64,000 bases of DNA from Allochromatium humboldtianum (GTDB taxonomy: Bacteria > Pseudomonadota > Gammaproteobacteria > Chromatiales > Chromatiaceae), in assembly GCF_013385175.1 (NCBI RefSeq), contig NZ_JABZEO010000009.1, positions 1 to 64,000 on the forward strand. Reading direction: 5' to 3'. Shown piece by piece: positions 43,039-51,162 of this stretch. Under the pieces are notes generated by a model that saw nothing but the letters and a program-made list of their open reading frames with translations, was not told the DNA's origin and ran no database searches. Both the position numbers and the translations under genes were made by a program. Position 1 is the stretch's first letter, and every line of letters begins with the position of its first letter.

Positions 43039-43396
43039 GCGTGTTCTCCCGACCTTCGGTCCAGTTGGACAGCCCATAGAACACCGCCGAGCCGGCCAGA
43101 AACAGCAGACCGAGCCGCGACAATCCCTGATCGCTGAGGCTGGCGGCGATGGCGCCGCCGGCGGCAGTCGCCAAGCCGGCCGTCACCGCACTCTTGCCGG
43201 TCTCCAGCACGGCGCGCTGCGGTGTCTGCCCGCCTTCCTGAACCTGACGCAGTTGACGCGAGGCCGCGAGACTGGCGCCGACGACCGCGCCCAGGGTCGC
43301 CAGACGCATCAGGTTCGCGCAGTCCGGCCCGGCGAGGTTCGGCGGGGCCGGATACAGCGGATCGAATCTGTCGTAGCTGTACTCATGGGTGCTCAT
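43031..43396 (-). CDS. Membrane protein of the fez-like cluster with glycine-rich helices
   Basis: A 121-residue protein with probable membrane helices at about 31-46 (LATLGAVVGASLAASRQL), 65-90 (SAVTAGLATAAGGAIAASL) and 95-110 (LGLLFLAGSAVFYGLSNW). The helices contain many small residues. The first 28 residues (YDRFDPLYPAPPNL) are aromatic/proline-rich. No enzyme motif or metal-binding cluster is seen. Overlaps the upstream gene by ATGA and the downstream gene by 8 bp. Confidence 0.72.
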   Translation of the reverse strand: MSTHEYSYDRFDPLYPAPPNLAGPDCANLMRLATLGAVVGASLAASRQLRQVQEGGQTPQRAVLETGKSAVTAGLATAAGGAIAASLSDQGLSRLGLLFLAGSAVFYGLSNWTEGRENTHG

Positions 43397-43980
43397 GAGG
43401 CCGCATCCGTCTTGTCGGCCTTGGCTACGGCGCCGAACAGGGCCGACTGAACCGAGCCATTGGTCAGGAGCAGCACGGCCGCCGCGCCGACCAGAGCGCC
43501 CTTCCAGAAATCGATGTCGTCGAGATCGAGCATCCGGGTCAGACTCGACAGGCCGCTGCCGCCGCCGGCGACCTCGTTGACCAGGTCGCTCACACTGGCC
43601 CCATGACCATGCCCCGCGCCCGCGTGCCCCATGCCGGGCTGTCCGGCATTTCCGCTCGGACCCGGCGACGGCTCGGCATAGCCGTATCCGTGTCCGGGAG
43701 GCGGCATGGCGCCGGACCAATAGGGCGCGGCCTGTGGCGGCGGCGGATAATAGCCGTGCGGCGGATAGGGATAGGGGTACGGATAGGGCGGCGCGGCCTG
43801 GTAGCCCGGTCCTGGTCCGGGACTGCCGGCAGGAGCCTGATGATAGGGGGCGCTTGCTTCTTTCTGGGGCGCGCCCGACTCGGCGCTGCGGCCCTGGCCC
43901 TGGCCCTGGCCCTGACTCCAATGATCCGAGCCGGGACCGGAATCCGGCGCATTCTTCGCTTCTTTAGGGTGTTCGCTCAT
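43393..43980 (-). CDS. Proline/glycine/tyrosine-rich protein with YtxH-like helix, first gene of the fez-like operon
   Basis: The 195-residue protein from ATG 43980 has GAGGAA before it. The first ~110 residues are a low-complexity, probably disordered Pro/Gly/Tyr-rich region (repeated YPYPYPYP, QGQGQGQG). Residues ~110-195 contain VSDLVNEVAGGG and the membrane-like DFWKGALVGAAAVLLLTN, similar to the protein at 42449-42850. The disordered N-terminus could form a matrix or surface layer; nothing is known directly. It is transcribed from the 196-bp divergent promoter region. Confidence 0.75.
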   Translation of the reverse strand: MSEHPKEAKNAPDSGPGSDHWSQGQGQGQGRSAESGAPQKEASAPYHQAPAGSPGPGPGYQAAPPYPYPYPYPPHGYYPPPPQAAPYWSGAMPPPGHGYGYAEPSPGPSGNAGQPGMGHAGAGHGHGASVSDLVNEVAGGGSGLSSLTRMLDLDDIDFWKGALVGAAAVLLLTNGSVQSALFGAVAKADKTDAAS

Positions 43981-44176
43981 CGGTTCCTCTGTGGGTCGTT
44001 GACGGTTCCCGAACGTGATGGCGCCCAACGCGGCCAACCACGATCCAACAGGGGACATAGCTTAAACAGACTGCTCGCAAAATGTAAATAAGATTAAATG
44101 TTATTTACATCCAGCTTCGAATCCACTATAAAACTTCCATGGTTTTCGCCCTCAACGCCTTGAGAGTGTCCTGGTC
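43981..44176. promoter_or_regulatory. Divergent control region of the fez-like cluster
   Basis: This AT-rich segment separates the minus-strand operon from the plus-strand HMA_2 gene. A perfect 10-bp inverted repeat ATGTAAATAA (44082-44091) / TTATTTACAT (44101-44110) with a 9-base spacer stands in the middle. It looks like an operator for a dimeric regulator, possibly of the Fur family, though it does not match the Fur consensus well. Confidence 0.6.
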
Positions 44177-44782
44177 ATGCCGAGTCCTGTGAAGACGATG
44201 GAGTTACAGTCCAAGCAACTGGAGATCCGCCACCAGATCCCCGGACGGATTCGGTTGCATGTTCCGGCGCTACGGGACGATCCGCAGCTGAGTGAGCGTC
44301 TGACGCGCGCACTGACTCAGATCGAAGGGGTGCGTGGTGTGCGCTGGAATCCGGCCTGTTCCAGTCTGGTGGTGTGGCACCGGCGAGCCGGGCCGCTGAC
44401 TCAGGCGGAATTGGATCAGGTGCTGTATCCGGTGCTCCATCGCGCGGCCGCACGCCGACCGGCGCGGATCGAGTCAAGCCGCGCGGCGCCCGAGGCGCTG
44501 AAGATACGCACAGCACTCGCCAAACGACTCCCCTCCCCCACGCGGGCGCAATCTCTCGTCGAGACAACGGCGAACTGGCGTTCCCGGCTGGTGCGGCCGA
44601 CCTCCTGGCGCCTGCCGTTGCCGATGCGCCTCTCCGCCGCGCGCAAGGTCGCGACGACACCGGCGACCAAACCTGTCTGTCGGCTCTGTCAGCTCAAACT
44701 GACGCTGGCGCGCTGGATCTTTGCCGATGTCTGGCGTTGCTGGACGAATGAGCTGACGACGCAGCGTACCCAAGCGCGTTGA
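44177..44782 (+). CDS. HMA_2-domain protein 1 of the fez-like cluster
   Basis: A 201-residue protein. Residues ~8-95 form an HMA_2-like ferredoxin fold starting IRHQIPGRIRLHVPALR and containing GVRGVRWNPACSSLVVWH; the metal-binding CxxC of classical HMA domains is absent. Residues 100-201 are basic with a C-terminal CRLCQLKLTLARWIFADVW that could bind membrane or metal. It shares the H-x-x-P-G-R-[LI]-R motif with the ATPase and with the next protein. In ferrosome operons such proteins correspond to FezC-type heavy-metal-associated components (inference). Confidence 0.75.
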   Translation: MPSPVKTMELQSKQLEIRHQIPGRIRLHVPALRDDPQLSERLTRALTQIEGVRGVRWNPACSSLVVWHRRAGPLTQAELDQVLYPVLHRAAARRPARIESSRAAPEALKIRTALAKRLPSPTRAQSLVETTANWRSRLVRPTSWRLPLPMRLSAARKVATTPATKPVCRLCQLKLTLARWIFADVWRCWTNELTTQRTQAR

Positions 44783-44796
44783 GCGATCGCTGAAAT

Positions 44797-44846
44797 CAGG
44801 GCTTGCATTCTCGTTTTTTAGCCATAAAATGAGAATGCATCGCATT
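44797..44846 (+). promoter_or_regulatory. Fur-box-like site in the leader of the second HMA_2 gene
   Basis: AATGAGAATGCATCGCATT at 44828-44846 agrees with the common gammaproteobacterial Fur-box form AATGAGAATGATTATCATT at 14 or 15 of 19 positions. GCATTCTC lies about 20 bp upstream as the inverse of GAGAATGC, producing a larger dyad. Suggests iron-repressed expression; DNA binding is not shown. Confidence 0.5.
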
Positions 44847-44883
44847 TAATTGTCATTTCCAGGCATCACCGAGCGAGGTCTCC

Positions 44884-45237
44884 ATGCATCACTCGATCCA
44901 TCATGTCCCCGGTCGTTTGCGTGTCCGTTCAGCGGCATTCCGGTGCCGGCCCGGAACAGTCGATTCCGCACAGGCTCAACTGCGTGCACTCGACGGCGTC
45001 GAGCAGATCCGCTTCAACCGCGCCGCCGGTAGCCTGGTCATCCATTACGATCCGGCACGCCTGGATCATCATCGACTGCTGGAGATGCTCAAAGAGACGG
45101 GCTGCGCCGATCTGTCGTCGGCGAGTGAGGCTGTGATCTCGAAGGCGGGTGCGCTGTTCGGGAAGGCGCTCGTCGGAGCGGTCGTCAACAAGGCCGTCGA
45201 GCGTTCGGCCTTCCGTCTGGTCAGCGTGTTGCTGTAA
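44884..45237 (+). CDS. HMA_2-domain protein 2 of the fez-like cluster
   Basis: The 117-residue protein starts HHSIHHVPGRLRVRSAAFRC and has the HMA_2-like pattern with RFNRAAGSLVIHYDPARLDH near 40-59 but no CxxC. The last ~35 residues (AGALFGKALVGAVVNKAVER) form a glycine/alanine helix that may associate with membrane. It has its own leader with a Fur-box-like site and is followed by an intrinsic terminator, so it may form a separate transcript from the divergent HMA_2 gene upstream. Confidence 0.78.
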   Translation: MHHSIHHVPGRLRVRSAAFRCRPGTVDSAQAQLRALDGVEQIRFNRAAGSLVIHYDPARLDHHRLLEMLKETGCADLSSASEAVISKAGALFGKALVGAVVNKAVERSAFRLVSVLL

Positions 45238-45298
45238 GCGAGGAAGCGTGTTCCCGGCGACGAAGGCGCCGCTTCGTCAGCCGAGTCTGAAGCAACAG

Positions 45299-45353
45299 AT
45301 CCGGGCACCTCGGTGCGGAAATCCGCTGCCGTCCCGAGGTGTCCGGATTTTTT
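45299..45353 (+). terminator. Rho-independent terminator after the fez-like cluster
   Basis: ATCCGGGCACCTCGG (45299-45313) pairs with CCGAGGTGTCCGGAT (45334-45348) in a 15-bp stem with one G-U pair, followed by a run of six Ts at 45348-45353. It ends the plus-strand HMA_2 transcript; the T-run overlaps the stop codon of the convergent zinc-finger gene. Confidence 0.9.
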
Positions 45354-45549
45354 AGTCGACGAGCCGGTATCCGGCCCCGCAATAAGGACAGACGGCCTCG
45401 TGATGCGGGTCGTCCTCGATCGGCAGATAGACCCGAGGGTGCATGTTCCAGACCGGAGCGTCCGGACGGGGACAGCACAGGGGGAGATCCCGGCGGCTGA
45501 CTTCGATCGGCGGCGACTCCTGGAGCATCGCCGTGGCTGTGCTCGACAT
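45352..45549 (-). CDS. zf-CHCC domain protein
   Basis: A 65-residue protein with the zf-CHCC pattern LCCPRPDAPVWNMHPRVYLP and VCPYCGAGYRL, giving Cys-His-Cys-Cys zinc ligands as in the mitochondrial complex I subunit NDUFS6. Bacterial members are small soluble proteins of undefined role, common in proteobacteria and often beside branched-chain aminotransferase genes, as here (ilvE follows upstream in the same orientation, 122 bp away). Confidence 0.88.
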   Translation of the reverse strand: MSSTATAMLQESPPIEVSRRDLPLCCPRPDAPVWNMHPRVYLPIEDDPHHEAVCPYCGAGYRLVD

Positions 45550-45613
45550 CGTTGCGACTCCTCTCGTTGTGACTCGAATGCAGAGACGGTCTCGCTCCGA
45601 TCTCCAGGCGTTC

Positions 45614-45641
45614 GATGGGCATCGCCGATGCGCTGCCCATC
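45614..45641. repeat. REP-like palindrome downstream of ilvE
   Basis: GATGGGCA (45614-45621) and TGCCCATC (45634-45641) form an 8-bp stem around a GC-rich loop, flanked by CTACG. The form is like short interspersed palindromes of GC-rich proteobacterial genomes; only one copy is present in this window. Confidence 0.4.
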
Positions 45642-45671
45642 CTACGCATCAGGGCTTGACCGACAGCGGTC

Positions 45672-46595
45672 TCAGACCAGCGCCAGCCACTCGGGGTGCT
45701 GCTCGCGCCGACCGTGGACCTGATCGAAATAGAGCGTCTGCAAGCGCTCGGTGATGGGACCGCGCGTACCGGAACCGATGGCGCGCCCGTCGATCTCGCG
45801 GATCGGCGTCACTTCAGCCGCCGTGCCGGTGAAGAAGGCTTCGTCGGCGATATAGACCTCGTCGCGGGTGATGCGCTTCTCGACCACCTTCAGCCCCAGT
45901 TCCTCGCACAGCGTCATCACGGTGCGGCGGGTGATGCCGTCGAGCGCCGAGGTCAGATCCGGCGTATAGAGCACGCCGTCGCGCACGATGAAGATGTTCT
46001 CGCCGCTGCCCTCCATCACGAAGCCCGCCGCATCGAGCAGCAGCGCCTCGTCGTAGCCGTCGCGCAGGGCTTCCTGGAGCGCCATCATCGAGTTCATGTA
46101 GTTGCCGTTGGCCTTGGCCCGGCACATGGTGGTGTTGACGTGATGACGGGTGAATGACGACACCTTGATGCGGATGCCGTTGCGCATGTTCTCTTCGCCC
46201 AGATAGGCCCCCCAGGACCAGGCGGCGACCATGCAATGGACCTTGAGGTTGTCGGCGCGCAGACCCATGCCTTCCGAACCGTAGAAACACATGGGACGGA
46301 TGTAGGCCGATTCCAGGCCGTTCTCGCGCACCACATCGCGCTGAGCCTGATTGATCGTCTCCTGATCCCAGGGCATGGGCATGCCCAGGATGTGGGCCGA
46401 GTTGAACAGCCGGCGGGTGTGTTCCTCCAGACGGAAGATGGCCGTGCCCCTGGCTGTCGGATAGGCCCGGACGCCCTCGAAGACCCCCATGCCATAGTGC
46501 AGGGTGTGGGTCAGTACGTGGGTCTTGGCCTCGCGCCAAGGCACCATTTCGCCGTCCAGCCAGATCAGGCCGTCACGGTCCGCCATCGTCGCCAT
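45672..46595 (-). CDS. ilvE: Branched-chain amino acid aminotransferase
   Basis: The 307-residue class IV aminotransferase starts at ATG 46595, preceded by GGAG; the open frame upstream is unrelated sequence. It has THTLHYGMGVFEGVRAY near 30-46, MCFYGSEGMGLRADN, the PLP lysine region TTMCRAKANGNYMNSMMAL near 150-168, EGSGENIFIVRDG and TRRTVMTL. It transaminates valine, leucine and isoleucine with 2-oxoglutarate. It lies downstream of glnE in the same direction with an 83-bp gap, a gene pair also seen in Pseudomonas-like genomes. Confidence 0.96.
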   Translation of the reverse strand: MATMADRDGLIWLDGEMVPWREAKTHVLTHTLHYGMGVFEGVRAYPTARGTAIFRLEEHTRRLFNSAHILGMPMPWDQETINQAQRDVVRENGLESAYIRPMCFYGSEGMGLRADNLKVHCMVAAWSWGAYLGEENMRNGIRIKVSSFTRHHVNTTMCRAKANGNYMNSMMALQEALRDGYDEALLLDAAGFVMEGSGENIFIVRDGVLYTPDLTSALDGITRRTVMTLCEELGLKVVEKRITRDEVYIADEAFFTGTAAEVTPIREIDGRAIGSGTRGPITERLQTLYFDQVHGRREQHPEWLALV

Positions 46596-46678
46596 GTGTC
46601 TTAACTCCGGTAGGCTCGGGACGCTGCGTCCCGAGTTCGATCTTGAGAAGGGTCCGGGACCGACCGGCGCGCTCGGCG

Positions 46679-49531
46679 TCAGTCGTCCATCAATTCCTGC
46701 CACAAGGCTCGCACGCGCTCGCGTTCGGGCCGTAGCTCGTCGTCGGCCACGGTCTTGGGCTGCTCGCGCAGGGCACTGCGATGATAGGCCGCGCGCAGCG
46801 ACTTGTAGGCTTCGGTGAGATCCTGGGCGCAGTGCCCCGGAAGCAGATCGAGCCGAGCCAGGGTGTCGAGCAGCCGCACGTTGTCGGTCCAGTCGGTCAG
46901 TGCCGGGTGGTCGGCCGCCCAGCGCAGGACAGTGTATTGAACCATAAACTCGATATCGGCAATACCGCCTGCGCCCTGCTTGAGATCGAAACGCCCCTCG
47001 CCGCTCTTGTCGAGGTTCTCGCGCATCCTGGCGCGCATCTCGCGCACATCGCGCCTGAGCTGATCGGGATCGCGCGCGCGACACAGGATGGCGCGGCGGA
47101 TCGCGCCGAAACGCGCCGCCAGCCCCGGATCACCGGCGACCGGACGGGCGCGCACCAGCGCCTGATGCTCCCAGGTCCAGGCGCTTTCGTTCTGATAATG
47201 CTCGAAGGACTTCAGTGAGCGCACCAGCATTCCCTTGGCGCCGTCCGGACGCAGTCGCATGTCGACCTCATAGAGCTGACCGGAGGGGGTGCGTGTGGTC
47301 ACCATATGAATGATGCGCTGGCCGAGCCGGGCATAAAACTGCTCGTTGCTGATCTCCTTGGGACCGTCGGTCATGGCATTGACCGAGTCGCTGCCGTGCA
47401 GGAACACCAGATCCAGATCCGAGCCATAGCCCAGTTCGATGCCGCCGAGCTTGCCATAGCCGAGGATCAGGAAGCCGCTGTCCTCGCCCTTGATGGCGGT
47501 CGGCCGGCCATGACGGGCGACCAGATGGGCGTGCGACAGATCGAGCACGCGCCGGACCGCGACCTCGGCGATCTCGGTCAGATAGTCGCTGACGACCATC
47601 AGTGAAATGGTCGCGGTCAGGTCGGCGGCGGCCACCCGCAGCTGATTGCCCTGGGCGAACTGGTGCAACCGCTCCATCTGCTGCTCCAGATCTTCGGCAT
47701 CGACATGGGCGAGCAGCGCGTCGAGTTCGGCCTCCAGACTCTCGCGGCGCAGGGGCGCATAGAGCCGGCGCGGGTCGAGCAGTTCGTCGAGCAGCAGCGG
47801 ATGGCGTCCGATCTGATCGGCGAACCAGGGGCTGAGACTGGAGAGCTGGATCAGATGGGTGAGGATCAGCGGATGTTCGGCGAGCATCGCCAGATAGGCG
47901 CTGCGGCGCACGATGGCTTCCATCACACGCAACACGCGCTCCAGCGCCGGATCGGGATGGGCGCAGCCGGCGGCGACGCAGAGGACATGCGGCATGATCA
48001 GACCGAGACGCTCGTGTCCGCGCGTGCTCAGCCCCTTGCGCACACAGGATTCGCGAAACTGCTGGACGCGGGTGCGCACACCCTCGGGATCGGCGAAACC
48101 GGCACGTTCGAGCAGTTCCAGTTCATGGGCGGGGTCGCGGTCGCCGTGCCAGACGGCGCTCAGCGGGGCGTCTTCGACCTCAGTCTCGGTCGCCGGCAAG
48201 GCGAAGACGGCGTCGAACTGTTCCTGGACCAGATGACGATGGGCGTTCAGATCTACCGCAAAGGAGGCCCAATCCGTATAGCCCATCGAGCGGGCGAGCC
48301 GGAGCTGTCCGGGGCCGTCGTCCGGCAGGCGATGGGTCTGCTGATCGCGATGGGCCTGGAGCCGGTTCTCGACCAGACGCAGAAACACATAGGCCGCGTC
48401 GAGCTGGGCGACGGCCTCGGCCGGCATCAGCTCACGCTGGGCCAACAGCGCCAGTACGGTACGGATCGGGCGCACCTGGAGTTCGGGATCGCGCCCGCCG
48501 CGCACCAGCTGGAACGCCTGACCGATGAACTCGATCTCGCGGATGCCGCCGGGGCCGAGCTTGATGTTGGCGTCCATGCCGCGCCGGTAGAGTTCCTTGG
48601 CGATCAGGCGTTTGAGTTCGCGCAGCGACTCGAAGGCGCCGAAATCGAGATAACGCCGGTAGACGAAGGGGCGCAGCATGGACATCAGTTGTTCGATGTC
48701 GTCCGGATCGCCGGCGACCGGACGCGCCTTGATCATGGCGTAGCGTTCCCACTCGCGCGCCTGGGACTGGTAGTAGTCCTCCATCGCCTGGAAGCTCATG
48801 GCCAGCGGCCCGACCTCGCCGAAGGGTCGCAGTCGGGTATCGACCCGGAACACGAAGCCGTCGACGGTCTTGTTGGCCAGCGCCTGCACCAGACGCTGCC
48901 CGAGACGGACGAAGAACTGCTCGTGACTGAGCGGACGCCGTCCGCCCTCAATGGCGCCCGGCTGGGCAAAAGCCAGGATCAGGTCGATGTCGGAGCTGAG
49001 ATTGAGTTCACGCGCCCCGAGCTTGCCCATGGCCAGCACCAGCAGGTGCAGCGGACGGCCGGACACATCGCGCGGCGTGCCCAGCTCGGCACAGGTCCAG
49101 GGATAGAGCCGGTCGAGCGCGCCCCGGATACAGACATCGGCCAGTTCGGACAGGTCTTCCAGCGTTTCTTCCAGCGGGGCCAGACCGGCGATGTCGCGCC
49201 AGATGATCCGCATCATCTCGCGGCGGCGGAACAGGCGCAGCGCCTTGTGGAGTGTGGTCTCGTCCTCGGCGCCTTCCAGTCGCGCATCGAGCCGCGCGGC
49301 CAGATCACCGACCCCATAGGTTCGAGCAAGATCGCCGCTCGCGATCAGCTCGGCCAGATCGGCCGGATGGCGCGCGGCCGAGATCGCAACATACTCGCTC
49401 GCCTCCCACACCCGCCGCCGTGCCGGCTCGAATTCGGGGTCGTCCGGCGGGGTCAGACCCTGTTCAACGGCCCAGTCGAGCCAGTCTTGCCAGTGGGATT
49501 CGGTCAGGGAGTCGGACGGTGCATCGGACAT
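46679..49531 (-). CDS. glnE: Bifunctional glutamine synthetase adenylyltransferase/deadenylase
   Basis: The 950-residue protein (ATG 49531) has two nucleotidyltransferase domains, SSDIDLILAFAQPG near 178-191 (deadenylylase) and GYGSDLDLVFLHGSDS near 700-715 (adenylyltransferase), linked by GlnE helical regions. Other signatures are GPGGIREIEFIGQAFQL and GAGGIADIEFMVQY. It adds or removes AMP on glutamine synthetase in response to PII and glutamine. Length matches E. coli GlnE (946). Confidence 0.97.
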   Translation of the reverse strand: MSDAPSDSLTESHWQDWLDWAVEQGLTPPDDPEFEPARRRVWEASEYVAISAARHPADLAELIASGDLARTYGVGDLAARLDARLEGAEDETTLHKALRLFRRREMMRIIWRDIAGLAPLEETLEDLSELADVCIRGALDRLYPWTCAELGTPRDVSGRPLHLLVLAMGKLGARELNLSSDIDLILAFAQPGAIEGGRRPLSHEQFFVRLGQRLVQALANKTVDGFVFRVDTRLRPFGEVGPLAMSFQAMEDYYQSQAREWERYAMIKARPVAGDPDDIEQLMSMLRPFVYRRYLDFGAFESLRELKRLIAKELYRRGMDANIKLGPGGIREIEFIGQAFQLVRGGRDPELQVRPIRTVLALLAQRELMPAEAVAQLDAAYVFLRLVENRLQAHRDQQTHRLPDDGPGQLRLARSMGYTDWASFAVDLNAHRHLVQEQFDAVFALPATETEVEDAPLSAVWHGDRDPAHELELLERAGFADPEGVRTRVQQFRESCVRKGLSTRGHERLGLIMPHVLCVAAGCAHPDPALERVLRVMEAIVRRSAYLAMLAEHPLILTHLIQLSSLSPWFADQIGRHPLLLDELLDPRRLYAPLRRESLEAELDALLAHVDAEDLEQQMERLHQFAQGNQLRVAAADLTATISLMVVSDYLTEIAEVAVRRVLDLSHAHLVARHGRPTAIKGEDSGFLILGYGKLGGIELGYGSDLDLVFLHGSDSVNAMTDGPKEISNEQFYARLGQRIIHMVTTRTPSGQLYEVDMRLRPDGAKGMLVRSLKSFEHYQNESAWTWEHQALVRARPVAGDPGLAARFGAIRRAILCRARDPDQLRRDVREMRARMRENLDKSGEGRFDLKQGAGGIADIEFMVQYTVLRWAADHPALTDWTDNVRLLDTLARLDLLPGHCAQDLTEAYKSLRAAYHRSALREQPKTVADDELRPERERVRALWQELMDD

Positions 49532-49554
49532 GGCTGGCTTCACAGTGCAAACGG

Positions 49555-50469
49555 TTACAGGGATTCGAGGCGATACTCGGCGCCGATCCGCACCTCCTGC
49601 CGGGGCGCGACTCGGATCACTTCGGAAGCGGCGTTGACGGTCTCGACACAGACAAAACGCCGGTAGTCCTCGTCGTCGAGGTCCGGCATCGACCGCGAGC
49701 CGGCGATCCAGGGGTTCCAGACCACGCAGGTGTGACTGTTGTGGCTCTCGATGCGGATACGTCGGCTGAGCGCCTTGTCCTCGATTGTGAGGCACTGCGG
49801 CACAGACTCATAGATGCGGTTGACCTCGGCCTCGAGTCCCAGCGAACCGGACTGGACGCCGGCCGCATCCGGCGGCGCATCCGCCGCCTTGTCGAGATAG
49901 CGGCAGCCATCGAGTCCGAGGACATGAGTCTGAGCCGGATCGCCGATCTTGAAATAGGCGTGCAGCCCTTGAGTAATCGTGAAGGGTTCGTCACCGGCAT
50001 TGCGGGTCGTGAGCGACACCGACAGGGTCGAACCGACCGTCACCTCGACCCAGAGATTGAAGTAATGCGGCCAGAGCGCGTGCGTCGACTCATCATCACC
50101 CAGACCGAACCGCACCCAGATCGCACCATCAGGCCGCATCTCACATGCCAGCACCGACCAGTCCCTCAGGCGCGCAAAGCCGTGGATGATCCGCTCCGGT
50201 TCAGCCGGATCACGCCCGAACCACGGCCAGCAGATGGGCACGCCACCCTTGATCTCCTGATCCGATGCGAAATAGGCGCACTCGCTGACGAACAGCAGGT
50301 CGTCGCGCGCCTCGGTCGGGCGATAGGACAACACCTGAGCGCCATGCGTGGTCAGGGTCGCCTGCGCCGGACCGTTGTCGATCTCAATCAGCGTCAGACC
50401 GCCCTGCCCCTCGACGAAGCGCAGGACGTTGGGGAGTGCGAAGGCTGCATTCAGGGCATCGAGATCCAT
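49555..50469 (-). CDS. Glucose-6-phosphate 1-epimerase (YeaD-like)
   Basis: A 304-residue aldose-1-epimerase-fold protein with QVLSYRPTEARDDLLFVSE near 39-57, the conserved GGVPICWPWFG near 71-81, HGFARLRDWSV near 92-102 carrying a catalytic His, and the acid near VCVETVNA at the end. It interconverts alpha and beta anomers of glucose-6-phosphate in the cytoplasm. Located just upstream of glnE with 23 bp between, possibly co-transcribed. The exact hexose specificity is inferred from family. Confidence 0.9.
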   Translation of the reverse strand: MDLDALNAAFALPNVLRFVEGQGGLTLIEIDNGPAQATLTTHGAQVLSYRPTEARDDLLFVSECAYFASDQEIKGGVPICWPWFGRDPAEPERIIHGFARLRDWSVLACEMRPDGAIWVRFGLGDDESTHALWPHYFNLWVEVTVGSTLSVSLTTRNAGDEPFTITQGLHAYFKIGDPAQTHVLGLDGCRYLDKAADAPPDAAGVQSGSLGLEAEVNRIYESVPQCLTIEDKALSRRIRIESHNSHTCVVWNPWIAGSRSMPDLDDEDYRRFVCVETVNAASEVIRVAPRQEVRIGAEYRLESL

Positions 50470-50479
50470 GCGTCTTGCC

Positions 50480-50896
50480 TCATTGGTTCCGGCATGGCCC
50501 TTCGCGCCCCATCGCCTCGCTGGCGACCTGGGTCAGAAAGGCCGAACGGCTCAGATGACGCGCCCTGGCGTACGCATCGATGCGCTGGAGCAACCGTCGC
50601 GGCACCCGGATATGGATCTTCTCGGTCGGTCCGAAATAGCGCTCGATCGGTGCATCGATCACCACCCACACCGCCCCGGCGAAATCCGGATTGGACTGAT
50701 GCTCGGCGAGCGGACGCGGACAGGGCACGGCGTCCCCATCATCCATCAGCAGTTCGACATGGGCATCGATCGCCTCGTAGGCATTCTCTATCGCCTGATC
50801 CAGACTCTCACCCGCCGAGAAGCACCCCGGAAGATCGGGCACCGTGACCCCATAGGTCACGCCATCATCAGTATGCAGGGCCAATGCCAATCGCAT
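50480..50896 (-). CDS. hicB: HicB-family antitoxin
   Basis: The 138-residue protein has the HicB fold at residues 1-50 (GVTYGVTVPDLPGCFSAGES, then LDQAIENAYEAIDAHVELLM) and a ribbon-helix-helix domain at the C-terminus (IRVPRRLLQRIDAYARARHL). It should neutralise the adjacent HicA and repress the operon through the RHH domain. The gene follows hicA by 3 bp. Confidence 0.95.
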   Translation of the reverse strand: MRLALALHTDDGVTYGVTVPDLPGCFSAGESLDQAIENAYEAIDAHVELLMDDGDAVPCPRPLAEHQSNPDFAGAVWVVIDAPIERYFGPTEKIHIRVPRRLLQRIDAYARARHLSRSAFLTQVASEAMGREGPCRNQ

Positions 50897-50899
50897 AAC

Positions 50900-51088
50900 T
50901 CACTTCCAGGGCCAGCCGGCCTGACGGTAGATGCTGCGCAGGGTCGGCAGCGGAATATCGGTTTTCGGATGCGGCACCGTGACCAATCCCGGCTGTCCAG
51001 GCCGCCGGAACTGATGATGCGAGCCTTTCACGCGCACCAGCACCCAGCCGTCGGACTCCAGGCGCTTGATCACATCGCCGCTTTTCAT
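50900..51088 (-). CDS. hicA: HicA-family mRNA interferase toxin
   Basis: A 62-residue double-stranded-RNA-binding-like protein with the HicA signature VIKRLESDGWVLVRVKGSHH near 6-25, where the histidine of GSHHQFRRP is the catalytic residue, and TVPHPKTDIPLPTLRSIYRQ near 37-56. HicA cleaves mRNA when free. It precedes hicB on the minus strand, the usual toxin-first order. Confidence 0.95.
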   Translation of the reverse strand: MKSGDVIKRLESDGWVLVRVKGSHHQFRRPGQPGLVTVPHPKTDIPLPTLRSIYRQAGWPWK

Positions 51089-51162
51089 GGTGAAGCGCCC
51101 AAATCATCAGCCGAGCCTCGCGCGATCGTCAGACGACGGCACGAGGCCGGCCGGTTTTGCCC

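Noticed and set aside
47663-49666. Long plus-strand open frame opposite glnE
   Set aside because: Antisense shadow of an intact glnE with both catalytic domains.
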